Below, piece after piece: positions 53,415-64,000 of a stretch of 64,000 bases of DNA (position 1 is the stretch's first letter; each line of letters begins with the position of its first letter). The notes below the pieces were generated by a model. The model was not told the origin of the DNA and did no database searches. It was given only the letters and a program-made list of their open reading frames with translations. The DNA is taken from positions 2,103,501 to 2,167,500 of the forward strand of contig NC_066589.1 in NCBI RefSeq assembly GCF_905475345.1, given 5' to 3'. The position numbers were made by a program, and so were the translations under genes. This DNA is from Vespula vulgaris. Taxonomy: Eukaryota; Arthropoda; Insecta; Hymenoptera; Vespidae.

Positions 53415-54195
53415 CACGCCCGACGGATAGAGATTAGGATGTGCCCAATCGATGATAATTTTACCACCAGGAAAAAGAGTTGCTGCTTCGGGTACTAATC
53501 GTCTTCTACCCATCGCGGCACCTCTATGAGTGTTGTAGCATATTAATGCATAACATTCGGATCCATTGGTGTTACGATAAACAGCTACTTCGTTAACGTC
53601 GTCGGTGATCTCGTAAATTCGCTGAAAATCGTTACGTAAATGTTTTGCTATATTTGTCTTTTACTTTTTTTCTTTTTGGAATTTTTTAAATAATGACGAA
53701 ACATCGATACCTTGACAACCGTCTCAGCTTCGATATCCAATGGCAATTGTTTGATATGTAAGCGACAATGATTAATACTAGTGACGACGCCGATTTTATG
53801 ACCACTACATATCTCATAACGATCAAGCTCCTTAACGGCACGAGATGCATCTTCTGGCTTAGTATACATTATGAAACAATAACCTCGATTTCTTCCTGAG
53901 AAATCCATCATTAAACGAATTTCATAGATACTTCCGACCGAACTAAAAATCGGATAGATATCGTGTTCGTAAAGTGTTCTTGGAATTTTCCCTACAAAGA
54001 TCTCGCATCCAGGACCAGGCGCTGGACCGGTCCAATCTAATGGTGGTCCAAATTTTCTCTGTCCATTGATCTGCGTCAACGAATAGTTGAAATCCGTAAC
54101 CAATTGTAAAATCTTTCTACTAGCTTCCATTTGTTCGGTCACGTCGGGAATTTTATCATTTAATATGGGTCGATGCGTTCGAAAACGTGTGTTAT
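53415..54195 (-). CDS. RBM46/RBM47/A1CF-like RNA-binding protein, RRM1 and RRM2 exons
   Basis: Exons 54195-53711 (485 bases, enters in phase 1) and 53621-53415 (69 codons, donor gtg|gtaagt). The protein contains the family block 'INGQRKFGPP' and 'GPGCEIFVGKIPR', a full RRM1 (RNP2 IFVGKI; RNP1 RGYCFIMY; 'LMMDFSGRNRGY') and 'CRLHIKQLP' opening RRM2. RRM2 ends 'HRGAAMGRRRLVP' and 'IIIDWAHP', as in vertebrate RBM46 (AAMARRKLIP, VDWADP). RRM2 is degenerate at its RNP motifs (LHIKQL; CYALICY). Vertebrate relatives bind mRNA in germ cells or with APOBEC1. The best resemblance is to RBM46, but RBM47 and A1CF are close. RRM3 is not visible. Confidence 0.85.
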
Positions 54196-54328
54196 CTAAG
54201 AGAAAAACTTGTATTTAAAAATTTCTTTCCTTTTTTCTTAAAGGAATATTTCAAACAATATCTAAAGAAACCGTACGTTGGCAAAATCGTACCTTTATTA
54301 ATCGCTTTTACGTACACATTGTTATATT

Positions 54329-54331
<3 letters not shown>

Positions 54332-54423
<92 letters not shown>

Positions 54424-54424
54424 T
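54332..54424. repeat. (ga)n microsatellite
   Basis: About 90 bases of nearly perfect GA repeats in the intron upstream of the RRM1 exon. Confidence 0.95.
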
Positions 54425-55573
54425 GAAATATGCATCATCTTTATATACACAAATCTAATCTTCTTTTTACACGTGTATATTTTCTATTTTACTTCAGTTC
54501 TGTTAAGAAGAATATTTTCTATTATAATTATCATTCCCTAGAAAGGTGAGTAAATATATACTTAAAAAAATTTTCGATAACACCTCGATATTTTAGTCCT
54601 TTGTCTAGCGTCCTTTTATGTCGTACTACAAGGGCCTAATCCAAAAGGCGATAAGGCCGAAAGAAAGAATGATAAGTAGGCACGTGCGGATAATAATCTT
54701 TGTTATGTTTCCATAGAGAATAAAGGCACTTTAGAATAAAGAATCGTTAGATGAAAAAATATTTCATTGAAACTAAATAGAGTTTTATTCGATGGTATCC
54801 ACAGTTGTTATTGAAAATAACTGATTGTTCGCATAAACTATTCTTCTAAAAAACTATTCTTTTATCTTTCCATATGAACTGTATTCTTTCTTACGGGGTT
54901 TTTATTTATTCAAACAACCGTGTAAATGGAGAAATAGATTTATATAAATATTTTGAGAGAAGAATTAAACGATTGATCCGATATATTACAATAATATTCT
55001 CAACAAAGGGAACCGATGAAACGAATCGTTATTCAAGCAACAGCACTCGTTTGTCTATTTTCATGCAAGATAATAATGCAATTTCTCTCTCTCTTTCTAT
55101 GTACATACGTGTAAATATATATATATATATATTTTTTTGTTTATTGGATAATAACTATATCAACAAAAGTAGAAAAATTGAGAAATTTGAAAAAAAGCCT
55201 TGACAAATAGACGCTGAAAATCCTTAATAAAAAATAACTTATTAATTGTGAATTAATTATTTTGTTAATCTTTACACAATCGATTTTTTCAACGAGATAT
55301 TTGTTTCTAGAATAAAACAATTGTTATCGACATAACGACAACGCGAAGAACGCGACTATCGATTCTCACGTTGTTCTTTTTACTTAACGGACCATTGTCG
55401 AAGATCGGAAACCTAGAAATATCGAATGTATAAAACGATCTTAAAAGCCATCCATGACGATAAGATCTTCATTGATTATCGCGATGGGGGTTAATCATTT
55501 TATTTTTATTGACGACTATCGTCTTTGTAAATATACAATCACAGAAAAAAGAAAAGAAAGAAAATCGACTTAC

Positions 55574-55721
55574 TCCATTTGCTGTTATCATCATGACATA
55601 TCCTTTTAGTAGTGCCCATTGTAAAGATCCCTGGAATTTTTTGATCGATGAAAGATCTCGATTTATCGCCACCGTTAGAGTTTTTCTTACAATATTGTTC
55701 CTCTTTGTACTTTTTATCCAT
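55574..55721 (-). CDS. Possible N-terminal exon of the RBM46-like gene
   Basis: Reads from ATG at 55721 (MDKKYKEEQY) for 49 codons to 'HDDNSKW', then a strong donor a|gtaagt at 55574. Phase 1 matches the acceptor at 54195, giving 'NSKW-N-NTRFRTHRP' and then the conserved region. The sequence is Lys/Ser-rich without a known motif. Support is frame, donor and position only. Confidence 0.35.
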
Positions 55722-58700
55722 CCTATTTGGAGAAACTTCAGCAGAAGGAAGCAAGAAATCGGCAAAGTTCACGGCAATCAAGATCGATCGATCACGGTGA
55801 AATCGACCAGAGCTTCTCGCGTACTGATGAATGATTTTTGTTTAAGTAGCTAGTCTAGAACTTGATCTTAAGGGTCAGGTACATAGGGTTAGATGGCGCT
55901 AATTTCGGACCGCTCATTGGTCAAACTCTCCTTCATTCTCACAACTTCGTCTCTCATTTTTTTTCCTTTTCCTTTCTCTTTTCTCTGTTTTTTTTTTCCT
56001 AATAGCAACATACATCGATTTTTCGTATTTCCTCTAGAATCGAATTGACAATCGAAAGGTTTATATGTGAAGCAAGCGGCGTTAAAGTTATTATAACGCA
56101 GCTCGCTAACATTCATTTTTGTAAGGACATTTTTCTTAACTTTCTTTTTTTACTTTTACTAAATTTTCAAGAAAGATATAAAGAAATATCAAACACGATT
56201 ACTTTTTTTAATACTTTTACTACTGTAGATTTTACTTGATCTACCGATCGATATTATTAAATATTAATCCTTTTAATAGATCAAGAGAATGAGATATATC
56301 GACCTTTTCATAAATACCTTGAATCGATATTTCGCTTTTTCATATGTAATACAATTTTAACAGATATAACGACGATTTTATTTTTATAAAATCAGTTTTT
56401 ATAATAGAAGATAACATATGGACAATCTAAGAAAAACAAAAAATACTAAATCTTACACTGGAAAAATTGTAAATTGTTATAAAGATTAAACTCATTCAAA
56501 AATATTTATCAAGTTAAGAATTATATATATGTCGATATAAATATGTCGATTAATGTATTATCATGACGTTACTATTCATTGAAATCTGATACTTTGGCAG
56601 ATTATTTCATTTGGAATAACGTTTTGATTTCGAGGAATACGATTATATCGTCTTCACTTCCTTCCTTTCTTGTTTTTCTTAAGACGATAACCAGCCTCAT
56701 AAGGAGATATTTATTGGTACAAAAGAAATCGTCATCGTAAGATAATCGACAAATATACGTATACATATATGTCACGAACAGATAGAGAGTTTCCAATTCG
56801 ATTTTAGTTCCTTTGTAGAAAAGATATATTATTGTACATTTTATTAGAAAAAAAGATTTGCATTTCAAGTCTTCAATTATATTATATAAGTCTTTTAATT
56901 ATTTGCGTATTATCTGAATTTTTATTTTTGAAATTTTGTTTTGTTTTTTTTTTTTTAATAAAAATCACAATTTTTTTTTTGTTTAGAACGAAGAAAAAAT
57001 GTTGTTGAATTTGTTGAATGTAAAGATCTATAGTGTTCTAATCTCACAATATTATCGTACAGAATATAATACGAAAATGCATTCTTTCGAAACGAATTGA
57101 AATGCGATTTAAAAGATCTTGAAATACAAATTCGTACGTAATTAAACTACGTGGATTCATTATCGTATTAACTTCTCAAACTCTTGATAATCGTTTTTAA
57201 AAGAATTATCGTTTATTCACATGGCCTTTTACGCTTCACTTCAAATTCAAACAAAGATAGATATTATTTACTTACGTATGTATTAAGAAAAAAAGATTGT
57301 TCTCTTTCTATAACTTTTAATATTTTTTTCTAATATTTATCTCGTAAAATAATTATGTAATAGTTGGAATCGCTGAATATTAAGAATCATTGATACTTAT
57401 ATACACACACACACACATATCTGTGGAGTGATAAAAAGAACAATTCTGACGCACGGCATTAGTCATTCTTAGACTCGCGTGTAACAGAATGAATTTCATG
57501 AAAATAATGCGTAATTAGAAGTTTGCAAATAGAAAAAAATAGAAGATGAATTTACCTCCTGTCTTTTATGTCTTATATATGGTTTCTCTATTTAAAAATA
57601 ATATATATATATATAAATAATGATATATATATCACTGTTTTTTGGAAAATAACTATATACCTGTTTTAATAATATAAATCACTGACAATTAGTTGCATAA
57701 AAGTTTTGTCACTTTTGTTTAGAACTTCGTAATATATAGGTTTCATTGACCAAACGCAACGACAAAAACTGATTGTTTTCAACTCGAACGTTCTCTATAT
57801 TAACGCGGCACACTTACATTTTTAACTTATCTAATCGTAGTCGTTATTGTCACATAAGAGTTTCTTGAAATAATATTTCTAAAATGCATTTTTAAATGTA
57901 ATTTTACTTGTTATTTTAGTCGATCGATCATTTATATGTATGCAAAAGAGTAATTTTTCGATTACGAGAGCTCATATTTTTTCACAATTAATGATTGAAC
58001 CTGTCACGATCTGGAGAACCTAATTATTTTAATTTTTTTTCTTCAGATGAATCACATCCTGACTTAACTGACACGTCACTTGTTGCTTGAATAAGCGAAT
58101 TCATTGATTTCTTTTGATTTTCTTTCAAATTCTTTTTTATATATATCTTATAATTTAAAAAATTTCGTGTATCTTTATTGTTAACTTATATTGGAACAAT
58201 ATATATATGTATATATAGATACATATATAAATAAATAATTATTTTTAACTATTCGTATTACATTTATATAGGTAAATGTTCCATATCTATTCACTTAGCG
58301 ATTGTCGATAAACTATCGTTGATCTGTTAATAAAATTTAACTAACCTTTTCCTTAAAAAATATTGCTTCTCGACATCCTGCGCCAATGCACTCACTGTGC
58401 GATAATAGCATTCTTGTTCGCCGCCATGCCGAGACCTTATTACAAGACACGCTGCTGTAAGTCTGTAAGTCTGTAAGGCTGTAAGGCTGTAAGACCGTGC
58501 ACTGGCTGTAAGTGGAAATCGTGCTGTCGGGCTCGCTATCTCTTCAGTTGTCGTTCGAGCGTGCCGCGAATCAAACTCCACTTGCTTTCTTACCTGACTC
58601 GACGTCGATTGATCGAACGACTTGGAGTTCCAAAAAAATAGTAAAAAATATTAAAAAATTGTAAAATTTTTTCAAAGTATAACGTGACTTCTGAATGACA

Positions 58701-59206
58701 CCATTCTTTTTCCTTTTATTCTTTTTTGTTTTATAATTTATTTTTATTTTTCTTCACGTACTTTACAATTTGAAAAAAGATGTAAATGAATAAAATCAAA
58801 AAGATTACTTTGATCGATGTCGAGGATCAGTGCAGGATTTAAGAGTTCGCTCGACTACTTAAAACAGGGTGTACTCAGAAAATCGGTCAAGCGTGCATCT
58901 TCTCTGTCCTACACGAAAAACTTCTTTCGTTATACAGTTCGTTTCGTACTCTCTTCTTCCTCTTTTATTCTTAAAGTAAAAGGAATAATTACTTGGAATT
59001 GAAATACATGAGAAAAGAAACAAGTTGATTTATCACGAAAGAAAATTCGTTGAGATATTTGTTTAAAAAGTATTCGACCATTTGTGTCAAAGATATCGTA
59101 CGAAGATCGTACTAAGATCGTGTATTCATTATTAAGTGGATGATTATTCGTTTCTTCCTAATTTTTTATCGCTTTTAATCGTTGCACGTAATTCTTCATC
59201 ACAAAA
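55722..59206. other. Long stretch without a supported gene
   Basis: AT-rich, except for a GC-richer patch at 58340-58620 that includes a ctgtaag tandem repeat (58455-58511). On the minus strand that patch is open and ends in a donor-like 'aaaag|gttagt' near 58345, so it may be an untranslated first exon of the RBM46-like gene. The frame at 58817-59002 (+) has no splice partner. Confidence 0.35.
58455..58511. repeat. ctgtaag tandem repeat
   Basis: Five copies of ctgtaag(t/g) and a sixth nearby at 58504. Each contains a donor-like GTAAG on the + strand. Confidence 0.7.
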
Positions 59207-59989
59207 ATGTGGAATCGCAAGGTTCTCGTCAGAATAATCGAAGTGGTACGTAAAACTTACGCCTTTTCTCGACAATTTTCATTCTAATTAGATAATAGCT
59301 CTTTTTTCTCTGCCATCTCTATCAGTAACGTGTGACTTCTCTCAGATAATTAAACGAAAGCATTCGAATAATGGAAAAAAAAAGAATAGTGTCTCTTAAC
59401 AAGATTAATCTTAATTTGAAAAGTAATTGATTACAAATGTTTGATAAATCTTTTTTCTTTTTTCTTTTTTTTTTTTTTTTAGATAAATATATTTTTTTCC
59501 TCGAAATCTTAAATATAGGGTAAATGAAATTTTCAGCTGCTTTGCATCGCATGCGTGGTAGCTCTCAGAGTGACGGATGACGAAAGCAGAAGAGTATTTC
59601 ATTATTTGAGGAATCGCAGCAGAGAGTGGTCGCTTTTAAATAACGTCACATGGGGTACCATAGGTAAATTAACGACAATAACGAACGAAAGAACAGAAAA
59701 TGAGAACATTCATTTGTCATATTCCATTTGCAAGATCCCTATTCTCGAAGATATTCGATACCTGGTCCGAGAAGTATGTATTGAAATTTTGTCGAGACTA
59801 CAATGATCCATCAACGATTTAGGTGCCGCTCTTGCAACAGCGACTTGCGGTGGCTACGTCATCATAACTGCCGGTCTTCTTATTGCCGCGGCAACTAACG
59901 AACTTACGGGCCGAAAAACGGTAATTAATATTTCTTCATAAGTGACGCAATTGAAATAGAATATATGTATATATGTATACATGTGTCCT

Positions 59990-60042
<53 letters not shown>

Positions 60043-61461
60043 TTATAGAAACATTTCTATTCCTATTTCGAACGAAAGTCAAAACGAACAAAACGAGATC
60101 ATTAACATATATTCTTTTCTTTTCGACATTTTTCTTTTTTTAAAAGGATTAGTAAAAAAAGTGGTGACACGTGACTCGACGTTTGACGTGTCATAATTAC
60201 CTCATTGTTCTCATGTTCCCAAAGCCATATCTTTCTCTTGCAATAGCAAGCATTGTCATATTTTAACGACAGAAACTATCTCTCGTTGCAAATGTTCTTC
60301 AAAAATTCTTTCAGCACAATACCGAATTTGTCGAATACATTTCCGTCTTACGTTTCCAGACGTAACAAATCTCTGTTTGTTGTTAAAGAACGTTTCGTCG
60401 AGTCGCTATTATGATGTTATATTTATGCACGGTAAATTGTTATTACTCAATAATAACAGGTTGCTTCAAAAGTTCTTGGTAAACTCGTAATGCATTTAGT
60501 TTGATGTGACTGGTTTGATGGATATAAATAAATTCTTATCATAAAATAAAGTTAAAATATAATTAACCGATCATTTAGAATTGATTAACACCCACGTATT
60601 TAAAGTATATAAATGAAGAGTGTAATTTTTTGTTAAGTTTTTACGAAGTACGCGAAAGAAGAATAAGAAGATTATGCGTACTCATTAAAAAACAACTTAC
60701 CGTACGAGATCTTTCTCAGGATTTCTCTTTTTAATTTATTCAGAGCGAAGTCGATTCGATCGGGTGCGGTTTGTACGTATGAAAATACTGGGAATCTAAT
60801 TGACAGCGTGAGAATATAAGCAACATAACTGAACGCATTCATGGAGTTTGTCATTGGTGACCAAGGTTGGCACTGTCCTTAAATGCAATTGGTGTAGAAT
60901 CTTGAGCACGTAACATTATCCTTGGTATATGTACGATCATTAAATCGTTCAGCGTGCATGCTATTCTAACTTATTTCATGACTCATAAATAGGGCTAGGC
61001 CAGATCTCAAACTGATCACGTACAGAAGCATTTGCTCTGACGATGATTAAGCAAATCTCTATTCTGTTTTGCAATATGAGAGATAATTTTTATTGAAAAG
61101 TATAATTATTATTAAGAAAACGATGTTATTCTTTTTCTTTTGATCTTGCTTTTGCTTTTCTTTACTTTTTTTTTAATTTTATTTTTATGATACAAAGGAG
61201 ATCTTCTTCCTTGGTCTCGGTGTGATCCTTTTTGGAATCGTCGGTGCTCTTGCTTTAGCATCAATCGAGAGTATTCCAGAGGATTTGATCGACAATGCTG
61301 CAGTTCTCGGTGCACTCGCTCTAATCACCGCTCTTGTATTCATCGCAGATCTGTTGATATCTCCTCCTCGTAAAAAGGATAAGCAGGAAGTGCGAATAGA
61401 CAACGATAAGACAGACTCAGGCAAGTTGCAAGCAGGAAAAGGTCTCTCCTCGTCTGTTTAA
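59207..61461 (+). CDS. Ssk-like tetraspan protein H (175 aa)
   Basis: Exons 59207-59245 (13 codons, MWNRKVLVRIIEV), 59537-59663, 59823-59920 and 61198-61461 (taa), all in phase. It shares both family introns: after 'RIIEV' at TM1 and before TM3 (KT|EIFFLGLG). TM1 is 'LLCIACVVAL', TM2 'GGYVIITAGLLIAAAT', TM3 'FFLGLGVILFGIVGALAL' and TM4 'AAVLGALALITALVFIADLLI' with the family Asp. TM2-TM4 are rich in Gly and Ala. A charged tail (PPRKKDKQEVRIDNDKTD) ends in LSSSV. It lies outside AdSL intron 1, beyond the RBM46-like gene, but clearly belongs with the cluster. A long (at)n run lies in intron 3 (59995-60040). Confidence 0.78.
59995..60040. repeat. (at)n microsatellite
   Basis: Pure AT repeat in intron 3 of tetraspan H. 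Confidence 0.9.
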
Positions 61462-61735
61462 ATTACACCTTCGTCCATATCACGTTGGATCATTTTGGAT
61501 CATCTTGATCCAAAATCGTTTCTCGTATATTTCATAAATATATTTTTCTAAAGTCTCTTTATATTAATCTCATAAGATTTAGAGGCATATGTTAAACGTA
61601 TAACGAAAATATAATACGATCTCGATATCAAATATTTGAGATTTTACTTTTATATCTATTTCTTCATCGAGCTACGACATTTTCTTTTGTACAATTTTTG
61701 TACTTGTTCCTCTCCTGTCCGTCGATCCCTTTCAA

Positions 61736-62880
61736 ATGAACCTTTTGCAAAATGCTACAGCCAAGCAACCTACCATGACCACGATGACGACGGAAAAGGA
61801 AATGAAGTCGTCGAAAGAAAAGAAAAGTACAAAATCGGAGGAAGAATCGAAGGAAATCAACGGTAATGTAAATGATGGATTCGAGAAGATAGACGATCGA
61901 AGACGGATGGAGATCCATGAAGAAGATCCCGATAAACGACTCGAACAACTCTCATACGACAATTATCAGTTAGAAAGAAATCGTAATTTCGATAACGTTG
62001 AGAGAGAATTACGAGAGCACAAACAGAATTTTGAAAATGGACGCGTTTTGAGAAACTCTCAACGGTATAGGGAAGCGGAGATTCTTCAAGGAAACAGTGC
62101 TGCGAATAGATCGTTTGACGACGATCGTAGATCCGAGGATTCGAGGATCATTTATAAAACTCGGGATATTTATCAACGACCAGTCGACGAGGTCGATACA
62201 CCACCGTTTCCAACTAATTTTAGCCGAGGTAACGAGCCTACCTTCGGTAAAATCGTAAATCCTAGTGTGAAGATAATGAAAATCCAACATGACGTAAACG
62301 AACCTCTTGATTCTTACAGGTAACTGTTTAATTCTTCTTATATTTTATATATAATAATATTATTTCCATCATAACTTTATATATTTTCTTTGATCACATA
62401 GAGATAGGAGAATTAAAATAATCGCTTTTTACGATTGTTTAATCTCATAAAATGATCAATATTTATAACAAAATAATTTAGTACAAATACCGACGTTCCA
62501 GTCGGAATATTATTTAAATAAATCCTATAGTTTAATAAATTCTTTCTTTTTTTTTTATGTATTTCAAAAGATATTCCGACACTAGTCAATATGACAATGT
62601 ACCAGTAAGGATGAGAGGAACATCATCGGGTATCTTGAAAAAAGATCGTGGAGTTTCTTTGGCTCTAAAAACTCCTAGCAAATTAGATGAGAGGAGCAAA
62701 AATGAGATCGAAATGCTGGAAGAATGTTTCAGTTCTCTCAGATCGACAGGAACTCAAACTGGCGTTCGTACACCTTCCTCACCTACAGATCCTGGATATG
62801 TTCGTCATACTGCAAGCAATTGGCCTCACGATGTCAAGGCAAAAACACCTGGCTCTAGTCCAGAGCATAACAGGAATTAG
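61736..62880 (+). CDS. Charged-tail exons, probably alternative C-terminus of tetraspan H
   Basis: Exon 61736 or 61761 to 62319 (donor ac-ag|gtaact) joins in phase to 62571-62880 (tag). It encodes about 290-300 residues rich in Glu, Lys, Arg and Asp, with a predicted helical region (LEQLSYDNYQLERN) and a Ser/Thr/Pro-rich end (GTQTGVRTPSSPTD). It could start at its own ATG (61736). However, 'gctacag|ccaag' (exon from 61761) accepts in phase 1 from a consensus GC donor in tetraspan H (ctcag|gcaagt, exon end 61420), making '...DKTDS-AKQPTMTT...'. That would give a ~436-residue isoform. I cannot tell which from the sequence alone. Confidence 0.55.
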
Positions 62881-64000
62881 TAAAACTTTCGATTAATTTT
62901 TATCGTTAAATTCATTAACTATTATTATACTCTGTAAAAATTTTCGCACACGCATACACACACAGACGTACACGCATCCCATTGAATTTTCTGTTATCCA
63001 CAAATGAACTTGAACCAATCATATTGGAAAATTTGTACAAAACATTTTTATCATTTAACCGTACCATGTTTTAGAAACCCCGGTGTTCAGAAAAATAACA
63101 TTTTACGTTCATTCACGATTCACGTTGGGTATAGGTACAAATTTTAATATAAAGTTAAGAATCTTTCTTCACATCATATCTCTATATGCATACATACAAT
63201 TATTATTAATATTATTAATATTATTATTATATATAATAATTAATATTATAATTATTATTAATATTATTTTTTTATTATTTTTATTATATCATCTTGTGAT
63301 AATATGTAGTCTCTATCTGTTAGTCTCTTGAAAACGTAATCATTAAGATTAGTCTTACCGGCTTGTTGCGGATTTACATATTTTATCTCTCTCTCTCTCT
63401 TTCTTTTTCTTTCCTTCTCTATAATAGAACTGCTGATATTTTTAATTTCTTACGATTTGTATAAATAAACGATTGTGCTCGTGAAAAGAAATTTATCTAA
63501 AAATGTTCATCAGTTTTTCATCGTCGAACATATATATTTATATAATGAATATATTTAAAAAAGAAATACATTGTTAAAATAACAGATCTTTTCTCCATTG
63601 ACGATCGAGACAAAATAAATATCGAGCTATTTTTATTAATAGATCGATTTAGATCTGATCGTAAATGTGTATATCCTCATTGGTAATCATTTTATTTTTC
63701 TTTATCTATGTTATAGAGAGAAAAAATGTCATGACTTGAGAAAACAAAGTAAAGGATTGGAATATACGTACATATTAAAAAAAAAAAAAATATTATAAAT
63801 ATTATAAATCAAGAGCATCGACGAATATTCTGCACTGAAGCCTAAAACCAGAAAAACCCCAAGGAATGAATCCCTTTGATGTACAGAATCGTCGTTCTCT
63901 CTAATTACTTCTTCTTTCCTTCCTTTAAACGATTCTACATTCGTATTTACACAGTCCTTATAGCAAACGCTCAGATAGTTCGATCTTTTAATCCATTTTG
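62881..64000. other. No supported gene
   Basis: AT-rich, with an ATT/TTA-rich patch near 63200-63290 and a CT run near 63386-63420. It presumably begins with the 3' untranslated region of the preceding gene. Confidence 0.4.

Noticed and set aside
55509..55853. + strand hydrophobic frame (114 residues)
   Set aside because: Composition reflects the complement of a Lys-rich minus-strand frame that has a strong donor in phase with the RBM46-like gene. Neither is certain, but the minus reading is better supported.

Overview
The window looks like nuclear DNA of an insect, most likely a hymenopteran. The evidence is very AT-rich intergenic DNA, short GT-AG introns, long AT, GA and CGA microsatellites, and clear insect-type genes: Snakeskin, adenylosuccinate lyase and an RBM46/RBM47/A1CF-group RNA-binding protein. 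The order is an inference; no species can be named from the sequence alone. Protein-coding genes were rebuilt by joining exons with consensus splice sites and matching reading-frame phase.

1-14.9 kb holds no convincing protein gene. It is filled by a repetitive locus that looks like a long structured non-coding RNA on the + strand. There are two diverged copies of a 2-3 kb domain (1-2215 and 6815-9775), three dispersed copies of a 110-160 nt structured element, a tandem ~650 bp repeat (10.6-12.3 kb), and 13 copies of a small hairpin with an invariant CAGG loop whose stem bases covary. This is the best candidate here for an undescribed RNA system.

14.9-27.4 kb is mostly non-coding. It has two TATA-type promoter/first-exon candidates (16.46 and 19.34 kb), the three last exons of an unrecognised + strand gene (22.5-23.4 kb) and a long T/C-rich stretch (24.2-26.5 kb).

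27.4-55.7 kb is built around two - strand genes. AdSL has exons 2-6 at 27.4-29.2 kb but exon 1 at 52.3-52.4 kb, so its first intron is about 23 kb. Inside that intron sits a run of eight small four-transmembrane protein genes: Snakeskin and seven apparent relatives, seven on + and one on -. All share a phase-0 intron at the start of TM1 and another just before TM3, and nearly all carry an acidic residue inside TM4. The same intron also holds Cys-rich and zinc-ribbon-like genes (46.4-49.2 kb) and what appear to be the 3' exons of the RBM46-like gene. The first exons of that gene lie beyond AdSL exon 1, so the two - strand genes interleave.

55.7-64 kb has a ninth member of the tetraspan family (59.2-61.5 kb) with a probable alternative long charged tail (61.7-62.9 kb), then non-coding DNA. 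Snakeskin is a smooth septate junction protein of gut and Malpighian tubule in Drosophila. GATA-type sites in its promoter and a perfect GATA-site palindrome in its first intron fit gut expression. Whether the relatives share that role is an inference.
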